Shown: positions 33,801 to 47,844 of the stretch, piece after piece
How positions within the stretch are numbered: the stretch's first letter is position 1
Layout of the letters: each line of letters starts with the position of its first letter
From: Benincasa hispida
Taxonomy: Eukaryota; Streptophyta; Magnoliopsida; Cucurbitales; Cucurbitaceae
Assembly (NCBI RefSeq): GCF_009727055.1
Contig: NC_052359.1
Location: forward strand, 10,315,264-10,379,263
Length of the DNA stretch: 64,000 nucleotides
Reading direction: 5' to 3'
Notes under the pieces: generated by a model
Told to the model about the DNA's origin: nothing
Seen by the model: only the letters and a program-made list of their open reading frames with translations
Databases searched by the model: none
Program-made: the position numbers and the translations under genes

Positions 33801-36800
33801 AAAAAAAAAATTATTGAACATGTCAACAAAACCTGTAACCCTATGCTTGAAATTGTGATATCGATAACCAAAATTTATGCACCAACACAACATTGAGGTA
33901 AACATAGTAAAAAAGTACCAAGTTCCAAGTTCCAAAATCTGCTATGACGATGCACTTACATTCATATGTTATCAACATTTTCTTTAATCTCTCAATTGAC
34001 GATTTTAAAGGGCTAGGTGGATTGAGCACGTCTTCCAAAAAATAACGATACAATGCTTCATGTGATGCAGTTTTCCATTATACTATGAAAATTACTTGTT
34101 TTCAAAAGTATTCTCAAATACAAGATATATAATTACTCGGCATTTTCTAATCTCAGAACCAGAAAAAAAAAAAAAAAAAAAAAGGTTAAAATATTAATAA
34201 AAGAAAAAGGTTAAATTACAAATTTGGTCCCAATGGTTTGGAGAAAGTTAGAATTTAGTCCTTATGATTTGACAAAACCCTTACCGTAGAGACTAACTTA
34301 TAAGTTTTACCAAACCATGAGGATGAAATTCTAACTTTTAAAACTACAAGAACTAAATTCCAACTTCTCCAACTATAAGAACCAAATTTGTGATTTAACA
34401 AAAAAGGAAGAAAAAAAGAAATAATAGATTAGGAATTTAAGATGATCTAGGTAGACATGCTTGTTTGGATATTTGAGCATAAAGCCCAAATAATTCTTCA
34501 AGACGTCTGGGTTTAGAACCCTATTTCATTTTATTCTCAATGAAAGTCATTATATTCATTAAAAAAACAAGAGAGAGAACCCTCTCTCTCAATTAACTAC
34601 ACAGAATAACCTCCTGACCATATAATACTTCATGTAAGAAATTCATGAAATAATAATGTGCTAGATGGATGACTACCAAGATTAGACCTGATGTCATTAA
34701 AGACATTTGAGTTTATATTTCAGAATAGTGGCAAAGAGAAATTCATGGAATATCAATGCCTTATATGGAAACTACTATGATTAGAACTGATGTCATTGAC
34801 GACATTCATACGATTTTATGCTTCAGGATAGTGGCAGCAGAGCAAAGGAGAGGGAAATTCCCCCTTCTTAGATTAAGATTTGAAAATTTTATGTCAAGAA
34901 GAAAATTTTCTACCAAATTTGCCCCAAAATTTTTAGGATGGAAAGTTTATATATTATATATAAATTAATATTTTGCCTGCACATCAAAATTTCTAGCTCT
35001 GCCTATTCCTTCATCGTCAATTTAGGTTTTCGATGACATGCAAGCAGAATGAAACTGACTAGAAATATAATACATAGAAGAGAGACATGCTTACTTGGGA
35101 AGAAGAATGACACATATTTCCAAGTAGCTCCTCAAGAAGTCTAATATGTAGTTGTATCTCGGCCGATGGCATTTTTGAAGGGGATAATTCTATAAGTGAA
35201 GCTGATAGAAAAGCATAGCGCTTGGCTACAATAGTGGTAGTTGCTGCTGCAGGCAAAGGTCTAGCCAAACACTCCAGAATCTGTTGTCTTAAGAAAGGAA
35301 TTCTTGTTCCATATTTCCCTTTTCCAGTGACTGCATAACGAATGCAAGCTGCCCACTCTGGTATAGATTCTACAGACTGTGCCAGAATAATATTCTGCAA
35401 TTGGACCATAATCCAGCTTTCCCAGGCATCTAAAAGGCCATCAACATCAGAGTGCAATATGCCAGCCAATGCTTCAGCAGCAACACACTGCTTAGACCTT
35501 TCGCTTGAATTGGCAAATTCTTCCAACGTACTTTTTAGTGATAATAGTACAGTGATCCCACATTCCTGTATCAACCGTTTGAAAATCCGAGCAAAATTTG
35601 AGTAAAAAGTATCACTTCCGGTCAATGATATCCAACTAGGAGTGCGGGGCCATGAAGATGAGAAGTCAAAATAAAAACGGGTGATTGATTTGTCAGCTTG
35701 ACTCTGGAAAGAAGAGTTTCTATGGTTTCCACCAGAGGCTGCAGCATCAGCATCAGTTATGTGGACATGAGAGAGACTATTAAAAGTCTCGCTGAAAAAT
35801 CCCTCTTCCTGAAAAATTTGTGTCAAAGCTCCTTCAAGGGATGACTTCGAATCTAATTGCATTTCCACAGGCGAGACATGTTCCTCCTGACCAGAAACTT
35901 TGTAAGGTGATTCTTTCAGTAAGGTATTCAAAGCTGAGATTGCAAGTATTCTAGTTTGGGGGAGATGACTTTTCAAATTCATCAAGAAGTGACCTGGAAA
36001 AGCGTTGGCATAGGAATTCAAGAAATAGGAAAGAAAATAAATTGATTTAATACATAATGTCATCACACAAATGAATTATCAAACCGGCTGTTTCACTGAG
36101 GATCTTTGATGAGCTTGGATTATTCCGAGATGCCATCGCCAATAAAAGCAAAACTCTGTTAGCCATCAAATTGTACCTACAAAGAAGGAAAGAAACATTT
36201 AACTCGATTTAAAAATCCCATAAGTCAAAGTCAGTACTGCAATGGGTTACATCATTGTGTGAATTTGTCCCTCAAAGTCGGGTAGAGAGCTCGACTGATC
36301 GTACAGACCATTAACATTTCACTGCAATAAGTAAAGCAAAATAGGAAGTTTACCGCCAGTGTAAGCTGGTAGAATCAAAACTCATTGAACTAAGCTGTGA
36401 AACCAAATCAGCAAAATCCATTTCACCCATTTGTTTCTCGGATGTTAAGAAAATGTTCTTGGATACTCCAGAAAAGTGAATGTTAAATTTGACAAATAGC
36501 TGCAGAAAGTCACATAAGATATTACTGAAGGTTCTTCCTTGATGAGGTACATCTTATTTAAGAAATAGAATAAAATCACAATTTCCATCAAATTATTTTG
36601 GAAGTTGCTTTACCTCATTGATTGCTTTCTGGGCCTTCAGCGATTCATGATGGGAGCTTCACGCAAAAAGGAGAATAAGTGAACATGGCAGATATTTAAA
36701 AGATATGGATTCAAGGCAGGAAAAAGAAGTTACCTTGAAAGGATTCCAAAAATAAATGAAGAAAAGGACTTTGAATCCTGGTATAGAAAAAGCAAAATAT

Positions 36801-39800
36801 ATCATGAACATTTCATTACTAATATAATCTGTTTAAAGACCTCTGTTATGATAGTTACCACTGTCATATGCTTCAGAACTGTTGGGGTGGCAAGAATCGC
36901 ACAGGAACCTAGTACAGCGTATTCAGGTGACTTGGCGGTCTTTAAATTCTCAGAAAGAGAGAGAACACACTTCGAAATCATAGATGGCCATCTCTTTAGC
37001 AACTTCATAAGAGACTTTCCAGCAAGTCTGAGCAGCAAGCCAAACAGTTGCCATTAGTATAACTGCTAAAACACTTATAATATCAAATTAGAAATCATAT
37101 ATAAAATTGACAAACCAAAAATATGCAGAGTTGACATCAATGTATAGAACTGTCACTGTCACTAACTAACATTATACTAATGGAAAAAATAAGATAATCA
37201 TATTGATAAGCAGAAAAGTAATAAAAAGTTGCCAACTACCAGGGAACTCTACACAACTGAAATGAGCAGAAAATCTTAACAGTAGACTTTTTGCACTATT
37301 GAAAAGTAATTGAAATTGACTAGTATTATCATTCAATTATTGGAAGTATATCCCTGGGAAAGATCCAAGAGGCTCCCAATACTCTGCCAATGATTAAATA
37401 TACCAAAAAAGGAACTAACTCCTAAAGTTCATATCATCCTCAATTTGGGAGCCTCTTGAAAGAGCCACCCTATTCACTTGCAAATTGGAAAATCAGTACC
37501 AAAGGTACTTGCCCATTCCCACATACCATCATAGAAAAAGAATCTTGCAAGAACATAAGTACCCCCAAAGTATTAGGATCACGTAGGGATGTAATATTGT
37601 ACTTAAGCCCAAAACTTTAACTGGAAAATCTAGCAAAACCGTGTTACTAGAAAGTAGTAAGGGCTTAAAACAACTAGAAAAGTACTGTCAATGACTTTGT
37701 AGTTTGTACAGCTGACCCGATGAAATACTTGATGAATGGAAGACTATGGCAATAATGATGTATGCAGACAAAACTAATAGGCACGGTAAAGCAACACAAC
37801 CAAATACCTATTGGGCTATTTAGCACTCAACCACTCTATTTAAGTAATAATCAACAATTGCTAGCATCCTAAAGGAAAACTTTAATTCAATTGACGTAGC
37901 ATCATGATTCCAACGTGCTTTGCTTGATGAGGAAACGTTTTACGTGCTTTGCTTGATGAGGAAACATTTGATATTTTCAAGCTTCTTCATAGCTTTAGGA
38001 ATTCTGTAGTATCTCGGGGGGAGGAGATGTTCATATTTGGAACCCTAGTTTAACCGAAGGGTTCTCATGTAAATCCTTTTCCTTTGTTTGATTAATCCTT
38101 CTCCCTCGAGTGATTCAGTCTTTGCCTCGTTGTGGAAGGTAAAAATTCCAAGAAAGTTAGGTTTTTTCTGGTTTGGTAGGTCCTCTACAGAAGAATTAAC
38201 ACCTTGAATAGGATTGTTGTATGTTATAGCTTACTGATCTCAGTCCCTTCAGAAGCAGCAGTCTCTTATCCTCATGATAGTAAACTCCACAGAAGAATTA
38301 TGAAAGCACAAGACGCATCCGTCTAGTTCTGTTTGGTTTTTCGGTTATTTCAATTTTGTCGGTTTTGATGCGCCTTCAAAGTAAACCTTGTAGGAATTGG
38401 GAGGTTTGAGATCAAAAGGCTCACTTCTTTATAATGTACAGAACAAGATTAAATGATTGCATTAATATTAAATAGATGGTTGCTATGACTAACACACGAA
38501 CAGTTTCGTGTCTAGCTACAGGGTAGTGTCTTAGAAGACTTACACACGAACAGTTTCATAACTGTGCAAGGAGAGATCTAAAAGATCATCCACCAAAAGA
38601 ATCACATGCTCTGATGGACAGAAATTTCCAGAAACTCGGTATAAATGGTAGGATGATTGTGATGATCTCCACGTACTGTGCATGTATGCTTTGTCAATAA
38701 GTGCCCACCTTGGCCTGATAAAAAATTTAAACAATAATACTTAGGATTGAGAGAGACTCAAGTTAAACACCAATATAATACTTAACCACAATAATATCAC
38801 CTAGTGAAATTTTCAGGGGAAAAAAATAAAAAGAAAAAGAAAAGGAAAATGCTACCTTTTCTTGCCTTTAGAGAAAGTGGACATGATAAAATTTGTAGGA
38901 GGCTCAATAATAGCTGCAGATTCCAACTTCCAAGCATGCCTATGGTTGGACCATTCATCATACTCCAGACTACCTATATGAAAGAAAAATCATTAGTTGT
39001 TTTACGAAGGGATGTGAACCAAAGTTGGGCCAAGGACAAAAACACAAAAATGTAGCCAAGACGATAAAAAAAAACTTAAACAAACATATACTTTACCATA
39101 ATTTCCTAAAGCATCCATTATGCGGATAATGAGTATCAATAAAACACTGTCATCAGCTTTTTTTTCCAGCAAATACCTGCTCACCACACGATGAAAGTGG
39201 CAATCAACATATTAGACCATGACAAATTGGAAACAAAAATAAGATTCATGTTGTACCTGCAGGCTGCATGTATAATTTCGGCAGCTTTTTCCCTTAATTT
39301 AGTGGAGCCAACACTTGGACCTGATGCCCCAGCTATGAAGAAAGAATGAACTGGACTTCCAACCTTCCCATTCTTCAAGGATGGAATGAAATCAGGCAAG
39401 CAAGACAAAACACCTTGCAATGAAGAATCAATGCGCAATAGAATCACTTTCAAGTGATCTTTCTCATCTCCTGCATGATCAAGTAGCAACCAGTATAGTG
39501 TTACTACTTCGCTTCTTGCATAACCATAATCTTGAGGCAAAAGACATCGATAAACACATGAATGTAATAAGCTACTCCTGATCATAATAAAAAGCACATA
39601 CATTCAGATAATTTAAAGAATAACTATAATAAAGATCTCTGAAATTAGTAAACTCCTTGTTTCTTGTTAAACAAAAACAAAAACAAAAAAAACAGCGAAC
39701 TCCTAGAAATACTCATATCCTTCCTGATAAAATCTACCTAGGTTTGTGCAAGCACTGCTTGCGAGGAACAAGAATGTAGAGCACCTGGATCAGCATGGAT

Positions 39801-42800
39801 TTTGCTGTCACAAAATTTTAACAGATCATCCAAAGCTGATTGAAAATGAAGATCCAATAATTCATTTGCAAACTGAATTTCTTTGTCATTAGGAATGTGC
39901 CACTTGGGGATAACTAATGGTGACTCGTCATTTGAATAATCTTTTGTACTGATCCATTCCTCTAATGCTGAAGCATCCGGATGGCGTACAGTGCACCTTT
40001 ACCAGAAATTTCAAACTCCAATGAATTGGGAAAAAGAGGAAAGAGAAGGATGTCAGGAGATCAACTAGAATGCTATTGAAAAGAGATGAACATACATGTA
40101 CTGGTCAATAGGATAATAGAGAATCAAACTCCCGAAGAGAGACCTAAGAAGATGATCAGCAGCCCCATTCACCTGTTATACAACCACAAGAAAATTTTTC
40201 AAAATTGACTAAACAGACTTATTCATCGAGGTGTTCAAAATATCATTTGAGGTGATTGTCAATTATCAAGATAACTCAAGCAGACATTGACCTTCCATGA
40301 TGGAGAATCAAAACCACAAGCAATAGTTTCCTTGAATTGGTCTTTATAAGGAAGTAGTGCAGGGCCTGCATAACTGACGGCTACAGATAACATCTTCAAG
40401 TGATAGTCAATTGCAGTTTCAAGAGCTGGAGAAAGTGCTGGTTTTCCCTGAAAAGAAAATTGTCGCAATTCTTCACATGTTATCAAATTATTGGCACGAA
40501 GTGTGTGAAGTTAAAAGAACCTTGGATTTTCCTTCCGCTCCAAATCCTGTACTAGGCATTGCTTTCATAGAGGACATAGCAGATGACAAAACTGGCGCAA
40601 CAAGTTGAGCAACTGCCTCTTCTGGGTCAGAATGAACACATGCACAACAAAGAAGTCCAACCTCTGCAACTGCACCAGGAAGAATATTTGTCTTGACAAA
40701 TTTGGCAATTTTGTTTAAAGCCTGCAAGTGATAAAAGAAAATAAAATTATACCTTGTGGAGAAACAAATTTATGAGGAACATTCAATTCCTTCATTTTGT
40801 AGATGGTAGGGAATTACAAAAAAGAAGGGGCAAAGAAGGGATAAACCCTTTGCCAAAGGAAGTATAAGAGCAGCAAGACTATATCTAAGCAAGACGGAAA
40901 GAAACTTGTTAAGTTGCTGGAAAAGCAAAGTTGAAGCAGTCATGAAGTCTATGAAACCTGAGCAAATAATGGCTTTGAAAGCCTTCCAAGCAAGATTTCA
41001 AGCATACAGTAGTAGTAAGGTCCATCATCAACCAGAAAAGTTCCTGAAGCTGATGACGAATGTAGACCCTCATTCCTGTCAAAGCAATCAGTAATGCCTA
41101 AATAATGATTTAGCAACTGAAAATGGATTTAAAAAATAATTTGGCCAAAAAGATAAAACTCAGTGCCATCACTTACAGAACACTGCTAGGTTCCAGGTGC
41201 AGAAGTAAGGAGAATAGGCGACATAAGAACTCATCCAACCATTCGGAAAATCGGATCATTGGAATAATAGACAGCTCATCTAAGTTATCATTCAAAGAAG
41301 CTAACTGCGAATTTAAGTTTTGATCATCAGAGGCAAAATTAAGGAGAAAACAGACAAAAATGAATTTATGTTGTTACTTGTATACTCACATTGGAGAATA
41401 GAGAACCAATTAATTGCATGGTGGCCAGAGTTTTAGGAGGATCATTGGCATCCATACCAAGTAAGGCGTTGGATAGTGAAACCATGAGAAGATTAACGAA
41501 CTCATCATCGGCAACAAGATCAGTTGACTTTACAGTTGAAGCTGACAAAGAAGTCAGAAATAATGGACGCCCAACAAATGCTACTGACATAACAGCAGTT
41601 TTCAACTGGTGGGTAGCAGTCATCTGGACAAACAAATAGAACAAGTAAACTAATCACATGCAACTAAAACACTTGCAACCAAATAAAAGACCAAACGGAA
41701 TTTATTTTGCACGGGAAACCCTCAAATGACGAAAAGATAGGTAAAGGTTAAAATAAAGCCTGCAGACACCACCCAAACTGGACCCAACATGTTTGTTTAG
41801 ATGAATTTCAAGTTTCCATCTTTAAAATATGTGTATATATATCAAGCTTCTCAATTGTTATATTCATTTTTCCCACCATTTCCTCTTCCTTCCTCTCTTT
41901 CCACAGTTCCACTTTGAAGCTTCTGCACGCGTACACTTCTAACCCAAATATATATATATATATACACTCTCTCCTCATTAAATATTATAATTTTTTAATT
42001 ATTAGTTTTCATCTTTCTCTCTCTCTCTCTCTCTCTCTCTCAGACAGCAACCATTAGTCTCTGTCCTTTTTTACTTCAATACCATCTTACTCTAAGTTCC
42101 CCTTTTCATAGACACCTTCAATTCCCTTTTTCTAATCTACGCCTTTCCTTCTTTTAGTTGTCATGCTCATGCATAAAAGAACTAACCTCACCCGATAAAA
42201 AAGACTACGTGATCAATTCCATCAGTTTTATAAGATAGATTTTAGTCAGACCCTCTATAAGGAAGCCAACGTACTTGGCTTGGTGTCAATCACTAGTCAA
42301 AACTACACAGCCCACCTACATAACATATTCTATATTTAGGGATCTAAGCTTTTTTTAAGAAGAGGCAATATGACTAACCGTCTCCAAGGCCATATGAAAT
42401 CGAGAGGCCACAAAGGGAAGAACCAAAGAAGGCTCTACATAAGATAAAATAGAGGTTGCAGCTGCAACTGTTTCAGAAAGATGTTCATTTTTGCTATACT
42501 GACCACGATCAATTAACTTTAGGATTGTATTGACAAAAGATTTTCTTTCTGACGGTCCTAAATACAGCTTGTTCTGATTATTCTCATCTGCTTTCCTGGA
42601 ATAACAGTATTTTATTAGAAAGCCATAACGGGTAACAATATGTTTTGCTAACCAAATGCTGGAAATTCTCACTGCTCTGCCTGAAGCCGTTTCCGGAAGG
42701 TAATAACCAAATGAAGCAAAAATCGCTCCAACACATAAGTCCAACGCCCACCATTAGAAGGATGATAGTATCTGTTACATAATTTTTTGCGAGAGATTTA

Positions 42801-45800
42801 ATTTAAAAAAAAAATAGAAAGATAAGTTTTGATAGACCTAAGAATAGCAAGCGTTAAAATGACAATGAACTAACTGTTCGAGAAGGTTGACCAATTTCTC
42901 AAGGTGAAGCTGTGCTGAACTACCAGGCTTTAGTAGATATACCTGCAATTTAAACATTAATGCACATTTATATAGTATCTCCCCTGAATATCATAACATA
43001 GAGGCTTCATAAAATCAACTTACGATTGATTTTGCAATGGCTTTAGATGGGGTGCCCATCTTATTGGAAAACAAGAACCTGGTGTTTCGAGGAACATCCA
43101 CGGAGAATGGGTATGATCCACTACCGTTTGCCACTGGAACCTACAATTTTCTCACATGAAGGATGAGTGTCTGTTTGGCAGTTGAGTTTCAATTAATTTC
43201 CTTTATTCAGGATAATGAAAATAATTAACTAAATAATTATTTATTTAATTAGATAAAAGCAATGCCCATTTGATTCGACACCAATAAACCTAAAGGTTTT
43301 TTTCAAGATACAGTATTATATATAGAAAAACAAATAAGAAAGATGAAAATTTAGAAACGACAAAAAGATGATATTAATTTCATAAATGGTCTGTTTTCGG
43401 CATATCACCTTTTTCTTTCTTCACTATTGATATATAACAAAAAGATGATGTATAATAAGAATATAACTTTAACCATCAAAATTATATAATAAATTAGTCT
43501 AATGAAAATATGATTTCACTTGAAATAACTGAAGAATATTTATTAAAACTTCATCAATTTATTTTTGAGAGACAGTGAAAGTCAAACCAAACATGTCCTG
43601 AACTTCTAGAAATTTCAAAAGGAATTTCCTTGCCTTAATGTTTCCAATTTTTAATGTTTCAATTGCAACTCAAGTAAGCCCTAAAACTTTTAAATTTCCA
43701 CAAAGGTAGACAGACAATAATTTTTTGTAACAAAAATGAACCACGAGAAAAGGTCTATAACATGATCAACTACAACTGAGTAACTAACAAACAGAAACCA
43801 CCGAATGGTACTTCTAAACTGAATCTAACCATCACTCATTTAAGATGATCCTTAAATTGCAGTTTATGTAGCTCAAGTCCTCAACTACCGCATAGCAATC
43901 AACCTGGTACTTCTAACCAATACCTAACATAATTAAATTTAACTTGCAAAGTCCACATACTCACCTCAAACATGTTCAAGAACCTAGTGAAAAGTGTGGG
44001 CAAGAAACACTCCCAGTCTATGAAACTGTAATTCTTGACAACACGAGCTATAATGGCAGCCCACTGACTGTTCCAAAATTGGCAATTTGGAATTGAGTCC
44101 CAGTACTTCATACACTCTTCAATCCAATTGCTACCATACAATGGCAGGAAGTTAAGATCTGATAATTGAGCTACAAAACTACTTCAAATGAAATTTTCGC
44201 ATAGGAGTACTCCTTACTGTGAAAAAAAGTCTTGGTTGTCTAAATTGGTAGGAAGAAACAGTCTGACAAAACCAGAACCTTCAAAGGATGAATTATGCCA
44301 CGGATTTTCCAGCATAAATCTGCAAATTCCATCCATTAGTTGCACTGATTCTTTTTCCTCATTTAGAGGGGTGGGGATAGGAAACAAAGCCATTGTATAA
44401 AGAAAATAAAGTGTACAAGGACAGTTGTGAAGACGAGGGATCAATATTTTAATTATAAGATAACAAATATACAATAGTGATAATATGTGGAGGTGTGAGG
44501 TTAAAGATCAATTGACCGTTAATATGAGTTTAACTTGAAGAGAGATATGGGTGACTGGTTCCTAGATGACCTTTTAAGATCGATAATAACCAAATTTACA
44601 AATAAATGCAACAGATAGAAATGAGAACACAATTTTTTTTGCAGTCATGTAAAAAGTTTGGGGACATTTTCTTATTTGCATGACCAAGAATATACAAAAA
44701 GTTTTTTGTAACTGAGGGTTCCCAAGTGAAATTTTACATGCCTCAACTATTGTCCAATACTACAACTTCTAGAGTTAACCAAAACTAAATAATTAATATT
44801 TAGAGAGTAGCTACCAACTCAATCTCACCACCTCAAGCATTTAGATTTTCAACTCATCTCTTTCACCACCATGTCACTCCGTGGTACTTCATATATTTTA
44901 AGAATACATGCGTAAAATGTGAGCAAAACAAAAATAAGAAAGCAAAGAAAAATTGGAAATAGACTGAACTTATTTATTGACTAGTAGGTAATAAAGGAAT
45001 AGTGCATATCACCACCTAAACTCTGCCCATATATCAGCAGCAGAACCAGCTGGGAAGAATCTCCGGCAAGACCTAACAAGAGAGGTTATTGCTTCAAAAT
45101 GACGCTGCTTTAACCTCCAACCTTCAGGACCAGTGTTCCTAATAAGAAAGAAGGAAAAAAAAAAAAAGCAAAGCTATCAAAACAGATTACCAAGCAAATT
45201 AACCCACAAATACAAGCAATCAAGGATATTATACAGTTCATAGACCAGGGTCGGAACTTTAGCCCCTAAAATGATCTATCTGAAAGTAATGATGTAATCG
45301 CACATACCAAATTAGAAATGAGTGAATTTAATACCAAAGAGCACGTCAATATCCTTATGAAATCTAAGACCAAGAAATATTGAAAGCCATCACCCTGAAT
45401 CTAACAACTCAAGGGTAAAGCATGAGTTTTGACTAGACATCAACAACATGAAGAGTTTAATATAACAAGAAAAAACATTCGCAAGACAATTGAACATATT
45501 GCATGCTCTAATAACCATCACCGTTTCTTGCTAGGATGACTGACCTAGTAAAATGTGTATGAACCAGAGTGTTGTACAGAGGTCGCCACTGAACTTTCAA
45601 GGAAAGCCTCTTCGAATACTTGTTTAGTATTCTGACTAGGATATTCCCCCATCTGACCTATAAAAATAAATAGAATCTTCTTTCAGGAAGGGGAAAGAGA
45701 AATAGCAACAAGGATTATATAACCTTTCAAACGTAAGAATGAGCACCTGAGCATACAGCTTGCCTTGTGACATGTGAAACAACTCTAACCCAATATCTAC

Positions 45801-47052
45801 AACAGCAGCTACATCTTCCAGTGATACTTCGCTTTTGGCTTTGATAAAACTACATGATAATAATAAGCATCTAAGTAGTTACATTCAGGAAAATCATCAA
45901 AATTGGAACAAATGATTGGAAGCATCCTAATAAGCTGGGAAAATGGGGATGTGAAGATAAAACATCCTGCTTTTACCTAAGGCCAATGATAATTGCCGTT
46001 ATACTTTCTTACAAATAAGAGATGGAGAGTAGCTACAAAATACTAAAGCAAGACCACTCTAAGTGGAGCAACATAGCGAATAAAATCCAAACAATCAATA
46101 ACATCATAGACAGCCTTTGCTAGTCTCTCCTATTCATCTTAAGTCAAATTTATCAAAGGATTAATCACATTAACTCGACATTTTTTTATAGTATTAGCAG
46201 CCGAAGGGAATTGAAGCAGAAATGAGATGCAGATTCATCAAGTCAAGTTCTCCAACTCAAGCTAATTAGAGCACCTTTTTCAAAAAGCCTTTTTCCTGAA
46301 CCCATTACTTTCATCAGAACATGGACATCTTCAAACCGTCTGATATTGTTATGTAACAGTGGTCCAGATATCCAAGAACATAAAGATCTTTGTATGAAAG
46401 AGATTTTTAAAAATAAATTAAATTTTAAAATAAAAGAAAGATCAATTTATCATCGGTAAGAATAGAATCCAGTTCCAGACACACCATGTTTAGTAAATAA
46501 ATAGAATTCCTAGATTTCCGGAGGCATATTAATCCTCAGTTTCCAACTCCACGATACAGAGTTCAATGAAGTAGTAGGACTAGCATAAGCAAAGGGAAAG
46601 GGGTTCTTTTAGGCAAAAGCATAAAGCCAATTCAGACAACTGAGTTTAATCATGGTTAAAGACATTAAACCTTGATTAAACGATAAATCCTCCTACTATT
46701 CAAGAAGCCAATCCCCCCAAAAAAAAGAGAAAAAGAGAGAAAAAAAGGCATACAAACTTAAAGAAGTAGACAGACAGAACAATCCCAAGTAACAGTAACT
46801 GAAAAAAAAAAAAAACAACAAAAAGCGGAAATTAAGGAACCCATTAAAAGCAACAGCCGAATCAGAATCAAGAAAAAGGAGAAATACTGACAGGTCAATA
46901 ACAGAGACCCATTTGAGCGTGGAATAAACAGAATCAAGATCATCAGGGCGATAAGAATCCTTGAGAGAATTGATAACCAGAGCGAAAGATTCCTTCTCTT
47001 TGGTGGTATCTAGAGCAACAGGGGGTGGAAGCCAAGCATTGTAGAGATGCAT
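30866..47052 (-). CDS. PA200: proteasome activator subunit 4 (PA200/Blm10), 35 coding exons
   Basis: PA200 is a HEAT-repeat dome that caps the 20S proteasome and promotes ATP- and ubiquitin-independent breakdown, mainly in the nucleus. Coding exons, 5' to 3' on the minus strand: 47052-46892, 45849-45747, 45657-45545, 45138-45016, 44319-44218, 44130-43965, 43140-43024, 42942-42875, 42771-42673, 42595-42379, 41623-41390, 41304-41177, 41075-40958, 40721-40521, 40447-40292, 40172-40096, 39996-39785, 39470-39257, 39176-39097, 38973-38856, 38714-38544, 37027-36859, 36777-36734, 36656-36614, 36499-36354, 36176-36085, 35993-35095, 33572-33312, 33228-33133, 32826-32648, 32409-32328, 32169-32045, 31580-31488, 31149-30996, 30907-30866. 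All introns are GT-AG and the phases join to 5,403 nt, 1,800 residues, the usual plant length. The start MHLYNAWLPPPV is the plant N-terminus. Exon 27 alone encodes 300 residues including RFYFDFSSSWPRTPSW. A basic KRRKR near residue 1700 may be a nuclear signal (inference). The tail SSSSSYFA gives the Tyr-Phe-Ala end that inserts between 20S alpha subunits. No break was seen, so it is probably functional. The exon 14 donor (GTTCTT) is the weakest splice call. Confidence 0.95.
34212..34399. repeat. foldback MITE in PA200 intron 27
   Basis: The ends pair over about 70 bp: ACAAATTTGGTCCCAATGG on the left, CCAACTATAAGAACCAAATT on the right. A 22-nt A-run lies just upstream (34162-34183). No coding. 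Confidence 0.65.
34638..34838. repeat. 100-bp tandem duplication in PA200 intron 27
   Basis: Two diverged copies start at 34638 and 34738. Both contain GAAATTCATG, then ATTAGA(A/C)CTGATGTCATT, then AGTGGCA. About 75-80% alike by eye. Confidence 0.75.
42015..42042. repeat. (CT)n microsatellite in PA200 intron 10
   Basis: About 13 CT units lie in the 755-bp intron 10 (41624-42378). The same intron has a short TA run near 41948-41962. Confidence 0.9.
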
Positions 47053-47400
47053 TTTCAGAATCAAAAACAAAGATTCGAAAGCTGAAAGCAGTCCAGATTT
47101 GGAATAATCTTATCAATGGGTAGAATTAGTGGGAAGAAGGTTTTTTGTGGGTTTTGTGGGAAGAAGAGAAGCTAATGAAACAGAGTGAGGAAAAGGGGGA
47201 ATGTAAAATGGAAATTGGGAAATGGGTTTTACAAATTTGAGCCTCTGGTTTCTTTTTCAACAAGAAAGTTGCGACTTTCTTAGGCTTGGCTTTAGCGTAG
47301 CGTAGGAACACACACGTTGACGCAGAGTCGCAGCCAAGATGGGAGAGAGACGAAGAGGAGAGAGACGAAGAAATTGACATCTTTGTATTTCTTTTTCTTT
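47053..47400 (-). promoter_or_regulatory. PA200: 5' leader and proximal promoter of PA200
   Basis: This is the sequence upstream of the chosen start on the minus strand. An in-frame upstream ATG at 47070 would add six residues (MFLILK). I prefer 47052 because the family starts at MHLYNAW. An ACGT-core word (CACGTT on plus, about 47311) and GC-richer DNA near 47283-47345 suggest the core promoter lies here. No TATA box is clear. An 84-codon frame at 47380-47126 could be an upstream frame if transcription starts above it. Confidence 0.4.
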
Positions 47401-47835
47401 TTATTTTCTTTCATATTCCAAAATATCTTTATGTGATAATTTTAGTTTTTTTATTTTATTTATTTGTCTTTGGTATAATTTTACATTGATCCTTTGCAAT
47501 AAAAGAAATAATAATAATAATATTTTAGATTTTGGTTTAAAACACAAGTATTTCTTGCTTTCATTTGGGTTCTTACACATATTTATAATGTTGCTTTCAT
47601 TTGGGTTCTTACACATATTAATCATAAATAAATTTTAAATTATAGTTTCAAACGTATTTATTCAAAAAGCTACCTGCAAGGAGATAATTGAACGGTTGAT
47701 GCTAAGTTTTGGGGCCAAAATGGAATCTAATTCACTTTTTAATATGTAAGTTTTTTTTCACCTTTTGTGTGTGTCGTCATCAGTAAAAACTACCGAAACT
47801 ACCTTATTATGCAAGCGTGTTAGAATTTTGCTTCC
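47401..47835. other. AT-rich intergenic, including a 36-bp tandem repeat
   Basis: The only structure seen is a two-copy tandem repeat at 47555-47619: a 29-bp block starting TTGCTTTCATTTGGG is repeated exactly with a 36-bp period (47555, 47591). Confidence 0.7.
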
Positions 47836-47844
47836 GTTATACTC

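Noticed and set aside
35342..35605. 87-codon plus-strand frame
   Set aside because: Antisense to the large exon 27 of PA200.
40906..41323. Plus-strand open frames of 62-66 codons
   Set aside because: Antisense to PA200 exons 12 and 13.
47126..47380. 84-codon minus-strand frame upstream of PA200
   Set aside because: Ser-rich, no family features, lies in the probable 5' leader or promoter; at most an upstream frame.
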